From Nitrospira defluvii (GTDB lineage Bacteria; Nitrospirota; Nitrospiria; Nitrospirales; Nitrospiraceae): a stretch of 64,000 nucleotides of DNA. Within the stretch, counting starts at the first letter, position 1. Each line of letters begins with the position of its first letter. Both the position numbers and the translations under genes were made by a program. Location: assembly GCA_000196815.1 (NCBI GenBank), contig FP929003.1, forward strand, positions 1,635,501-1,699,500. The letters are read 5' to 3'. The notes below the pieces were generated by a model. That model was not told the origin of the DNA and searched no databases. It worked only from the letters and a program-made list of their open reading frames with translations. This document shows positions 61,212 through 64,000 of the stretch, one piece after another.

Positions 61212-62882
61212 TTAGAAGAGGCTTCTGCTGATTTCTCCGGAAGGAGAACTTTCGTTGCCGCTTGAGTCGTAGGCCGTCACGGAGAACCAATAGGTCGATC
61301 CCAGCGGCAAGGTCAGGCGTGTCGAGGTGACGTTGCCGACATCGAATGCCTGGGAGCGGGCGCCCGAGGATGTGCCGACATACACCCGATATCCTCTGAG
61401 GTCCGACTCACTGTTTGCGGTCCAGGTGACCGTCACCGTGCCGGTTGCCGTGCCGGAAGGCGGGGGTGGCGGAGGGGTGGTGCTGCCCGTCGGCGAAGGC
61501 GGTGGCGGCGGGGGAGTCGTGCCGCTCGCGAGCACGGAGAGCGACACCGGAATGCGCAGCGTCTGCGATCCGTTGGGGCCGCTCTCGAGGATATAGACGA
61601 CCCCCGAATAGGTCCCGATGTTCATCGCCGAAGTGTTGACCGTTACCGTGATGGGATCGATCTCGGTGGTGATGGTCTGCGTGCTGCCATAGGGCGGATT
61701 GAGGGCCGTCCAGGATTGGTTCGCACTGATGCTATACGTGCTCTGTTGGGTGCTCGACTTCTGCAAATTAAAGATTCCGGACACGGTGTTTCCCTTCGCT
61801 GTGCTGAGCGAGAGTGCGGAGGGGAAGGCCTGGAGCATGGGCGTCAATGAGCCGGTCGGCGGCGGCGGCGGCGGCGTCGTCGAGGGCGGCGGCGGGGGTG
61901 GCGTGGTCGAGGGTGGCGGGGGAGGCGGGGTCGTGCTTGCCGGGGGCGGCGGAGGTGGCGGCGGTGTGGTCCCGGTTGCCGTGACATTGAGTGCGACCGG
62001 AATGCGCAGCGTCTGCGATCCGTTGGGGCCGCTCTCGAGGATATAGACGACCCCCGAATAGGTCCCGATGTTCATCGCCGAAGTGTTGACCGTTACCGTG
62101 ATGGGATCGATCTCGGTGGTGATGGTCTGCGTGCTGCCATAGGGCGGATTGAGGGCCGTCCAGGATTGGTTCGCACTGATGCTATACGTGCTCTGTTGAG
62201 TGCTGGACTTCTGCAGGTTGAAAACGCCGGACGCAGTGCTCCCCTTCGCGGCCGTGAGCGAGAGTGCGGAGGGGAAGGCCTGGAGCATGGGCGTCAATGA
62301 GCCGGTCGGCGGCGGCGGCGGCGGCGGCGTCGAGGGCGGCGGCGGGGGTGGCGTGGTCGAGGGTGGGGGCGGGGGCGGCGTCGTGCTTGAAGGGGGCGGC
62401 GGCGGAGGCGGCGGTGTCGTGCTGGTCGCAGTCACGGTGGTAGTCACCGGGATCCGCCAGGTCGCCGACACGCCGGGCCCGGCCTGCCCGATATAAATCG
62501 TGCCCGAATAGGTTCCGGCCGCAAGTCCCATAGCGGCAGTATTCACCGTGACCGTGAGGACGTCTGTTTCTGTGCTGATGGTTTGGGTACTGCCGTAGGG
62601 GGGATTCAGCCAGATCCAGGATTGGTTGGCACTGATGAAATACGTGTGTTGCGCCGTATCCGATTTCTTGAGACTCAGAGTGCCGCTGACCGTTCCTCCT
62701 TTGGCGACGGTCAAGGACAGTGCGCTCGGCGTAAACTGGATGTTCTGCGCGAGTGCCGACGATCCTCCCGTGCCGAAGTCGCAGAACCAGACGATCAGCA
62801 TCACGACTATGAAAGAGCCCGACGCATGTCGTTGCACGATGCGTGGTGGATGCTGAATCGGTGTGGCGCGCTGTGACGTCAT
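61212..62882 (-). CDS. Exported BACON-domain surface protein with proline-rich linkers and Fn3
   Basis: A 556-residue protein. The N-terminus has a signal or anchor (FIVVMLIVWFCDFGTGGSSALAQ). Three ~95-residue BACON-like domains follow (each opening F-x-PSALSL and containing SANQSW-x-x-LNPPYGSTQTI), separated by linkers of Pro/Ser/Thr repeats such as STTPPPPPPSTTPP. The C-terminal ~85 residues are an Fn3-like domain (TVTVTWTANSESDLRGYRVYVG). Domains 2 and 3 are identical at DNA level over 203 bases. Adhesion or carbohydrate binding is likely for this type. The start GTG 62882 follows AAGGGAG. Confidence 0.85.
   Translation of the reverse strand: MTSQRATPIQHPPRIVQRHASGSFIVVMLIVWFCDFGTGGSSALAQNIQFTPSALSLTVAKGGTVSGTLSLKKSDTAQHTYFISANQSWIWLNPPYGSTQTISTETDVLTVTVNTAAMGLAAGTYSGTIYIGQAGPGVSATWRIPVTTTVTATSTTPPPPPPPPSSTTPPPPPPSTTPPPPPPSTPPPPPPPTGSLTPMLQAFPSALSLTAAKGSTASGVFNLQKSSTQQSTYSISANQSWTALNPPYGSTQTITTEIDPITVTVNTSAMNIGTYSGVVYILESGPNGSQTLRIPVALNVTATGTTPPPPPPPPASTTPPPPPPSTTPPPPPPSTTPPPPPPTGSLTPMLQAFPSALSLSTAKGNTVSGIFNLQKSSTQQSTYSISANQSWTALNPPYGSTQTITTEIDPITVTVNTSAMNIGTYSGVVYILESGPNGSQTLRIPVSLSVLASGTTPPPPPPSPTGSTTPPPPPPSGTATGTVTVTWTANSESDLRGYRVYVGTSSGARSQAFDVGNVTSTRLTLPLGSTYWFSVTAYDSSGNESSPSGEISRSLF
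61546..61748. repeat. Perfect direct repeat, copy 1, within the BACON gene
   Basis: 203 bases identical to 61996-62198, offset 450 bases. It encodes most of the third BACON domain. High identity in a GC-rich gene indicates recent duplication or gene conversion. Confidence 0.85.
61996..62198. repeat. Perfect direct repeat, copy 2, within the BACON gene
   Basis: 203 bases identical to 61546-61748; encodes the corresponding part of the second BACON domain. Sequence diverges immediately outside, at CTCTGTTGAG versus CTCTGTTGGG. Confidence 0.85.
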
Positions 62883-63389
62883 AATCGATACTCCCTTAGG
62901 TGATATTCCCGAAAAGAAAAAAGGAAACGGTCGTTGGTGAGCAACAGTCGTGCCACAACAAATCGCTTCGGCGTTCTTCTGAGTTATTTGTCGGGAATCG
63001 CTCAGCGGAGTTCGGTGAGAATCCCGTCAGGATTACTATCAGTGCCGACCCTAACGGAAGAGAGCGGAATAGGCAAGTAAAAATTTCACTTGCTTCCCGT
63101 AGGACTCGTGGGAAGACATCTCGTAGAAAAAGTGGATGAGAGGGGTGACCCCTGTAGGGTGTCGGCACCTGTCTGTACAAAACCGACAGCCTTGCCGGCT
63201 ATGGTGTAGAGAGAATCCCTAGGTATGCACCAGAGACGTTTGCGGGTGGCCATACGGGCCTATGGGCATGGGTGAGAGAAAGTTGTTGACCATGTTCTGC
63301 AGGTAGGGTATCTGTGGGCGCGCCGTTTCCGAGGGGATACGTAGTCCCTTGCTATCGATGCGGAACGGCGGAGCCGAGGGGACGACAAT
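62883..63389. other. Divergent intergenic region, 507 bp
   Basis: It separates the BACON gene (minus) and the barrel-like gene (plus). Visible: TTGACC (63286-63291) and TATCTG (63309-63314) 17 bases apart, a possible promoter for the plus-strand gene, and small hairpins CTTCCC/GGGAAG, GGGGT/ACCCC and TGTCGG/CCGACA between 63090 and 63200. No riboswitch I can name. Confidence 0.35.
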
Positions 63390-64000
63390 ATGGTCTCGCT
63401 ACGACGTTTAGTGTGTGCCGTGTGCGCCTGCCTGGCCGGTTTCGGTGCGCTTCCTGCTGCGGGGGAAGTCGCTCCTGCCCAGTCTTCCTCCATCGCCCGT
63501 GTCGATATCGGCGTGTCCGAATGGTTCAGCCAGGGTGAGACGGTGTGGAGCCACAACGCCTCAGGCCTGGATGCCAACCTTGGAAATCCAAGTTCCAAAC
63601 TTAAGTACAAGGATACCGGCACCAATGTGACCGAAATCAGTGGTCGGGTGCAGTTGAAAAACAAAATCTTTTTCCGCGGCGCCTTCGGGTACGGTTCGAT
63701 CGGCGGAGGCCGCCTGACAGATGACGATTTTCTCAGCGCACAAGGGGCTGCGGCTCAGGGCGCGACCGTCAGCGGAGAACATCGATTCTCGCGCACCTTC
63801 AGTGACATCGGGGGAGACAATCTCTGGTATCTGAACGGGGATGTCGGTGCGACGACGTTCACCTTTCCCGAACACAAAGGCACCCTGGCGATGTTTGTGG
63901 GGTTGCAGTACTGGCGGGAGCGGCATGTGGCAAACGGGGTCACACAAGCCGAATGTACCACGGCCTCGTCCCCCAGCCCGGATTTTCGTTGTTCACCTGC
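63390..64000 (+). CDS. Probable outer-membrane beta-barrel protein, truncated by window end
   Basis: 203 codons are visible with no stop. A signal peptide (LVCAVCACLAGFGALPAAGE) is followed by amphipathic beta-strands with alternating hydrophobic and polar residues: TEISGRVQLKNKIFFRGAFGYGSIGGGRL, LWYLNGDVGATTFTF and GTLAMFVGLQYWRE. This is the pattern of small outer-membrane barrels; no named family is assigned. GAGGGG lies upstream of ATG 63390. The C-terminus lies outside the window. Confidence 0.7.
   Translation, partial: MVSLRRLVCAVCACLAGFGALPAAGEVAPAQSSSIARVDIGVSEWFSQGETVWSHNASGLDANLGNPSSKLKYKDTGTNVTEISGRVQLKNKIFFRGAFGYGSIGGGRLTDDDFLSAQGAAAQGATVSGEHRFSRTFSDIGGDNLWYLNGDVGATTFTFPEHKGTLAMFVGLQYWRERHVANGVTQAECTTASSPSPDFRCSP

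Noticed and set aside
61820-62430. Possible CRISPR-like or tandem repeat in the Pro-rich part
   Set aside because: The repeats are proline/Gly codon runs and domain duplications in a coding sequence; there are no spacers or palindromic repeats.
63090-63220. Possible riboswitch upstream of the barrel gene
   Set aside because: Small hairpins only; none of the conserved cores I know (c-di-GMP, TPP, cobalamin, glycine) could be matched.

Overview
This 64 kb window is GC-rich bacterial chromosomal DNA. A DAB-type inorganic-carbon uptake locus, a CzcCBA-like metal exporter, two-component sigma-54 signalling and short interspersed repeats of a kind I associate with Nitrospira together suggest a Nitrospira-like member of the Nitrospirota. 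That assignment is an inference from gene content, because no rRNA or marker search was possible.

Layout: 0-9.5 kb is housekeeping and core metabolism (valS, truncated by the window edge; a receiver-domain protein; a HAD phosphatase; a sirtuin; a ketopantoate reductase fused to an unexpected C-terminal module; a MATE exporter; a DUF2779 protein), followed by tRNA-Ser(CGA). 10-22 kb is a compact lipopeptide locus: a 3120-residue FAAL-ACP-C-A-T-C-A-T-TE synthetase, a SyrD-type ABC exporter and an Sfp-type phosphopantetheinyl transferase, enough to build, activate and export an N-acyl dipeptide. 22-35 kb holds tadA, an ECF sigma/anti-sigma pair, a glycosyltransferase-fold protein, a small TPR cluster, a redoxin, an HDOD protein, a VIT1-like membrane protein, a SagB-type dehydrogenase and a glycine-zipper lipoprotein. 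35-42 kb is a CheY-like regulator and a czcCBA-type operon headed by a His-rich exported protein.

42.4-52.7 kb is the best candidate for a coherent, little-described system: dabB-dabA and a PII-like gene, then a PAS-GAF-PAS histidine kinase and an NtrC-type sigma-54 activator, then a small zinc-ribbon gene and a DUF2294-like gene. Palindromes built on GTGCA/TGCAC occur upstream of dabB, at the kinase promoter and downstream of the activator. In the first and last cases a -24/-12 (sigma-54) promoter match lies about 100-130 bp further on. I propose that this two-component pair controls carbon uptake and its own locus.

52.6-60.7 kb is a decay zone: a gene with several frameshifts, three insertion sequences (IS1595, IS3, IS5 families, the last two with frame lesions), and an exported-protein gene broken by a short palindromic element. 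A related element abuts the start codon of the glycosyltransferase gene at 25.4 kb. 61-64 kb has tRNA-Arg(ACG), a surface protein with three BACON-like domains separated by proline-rich linkers, and the start of a probable outer-membrane beta-barrel gene that runs off the window.
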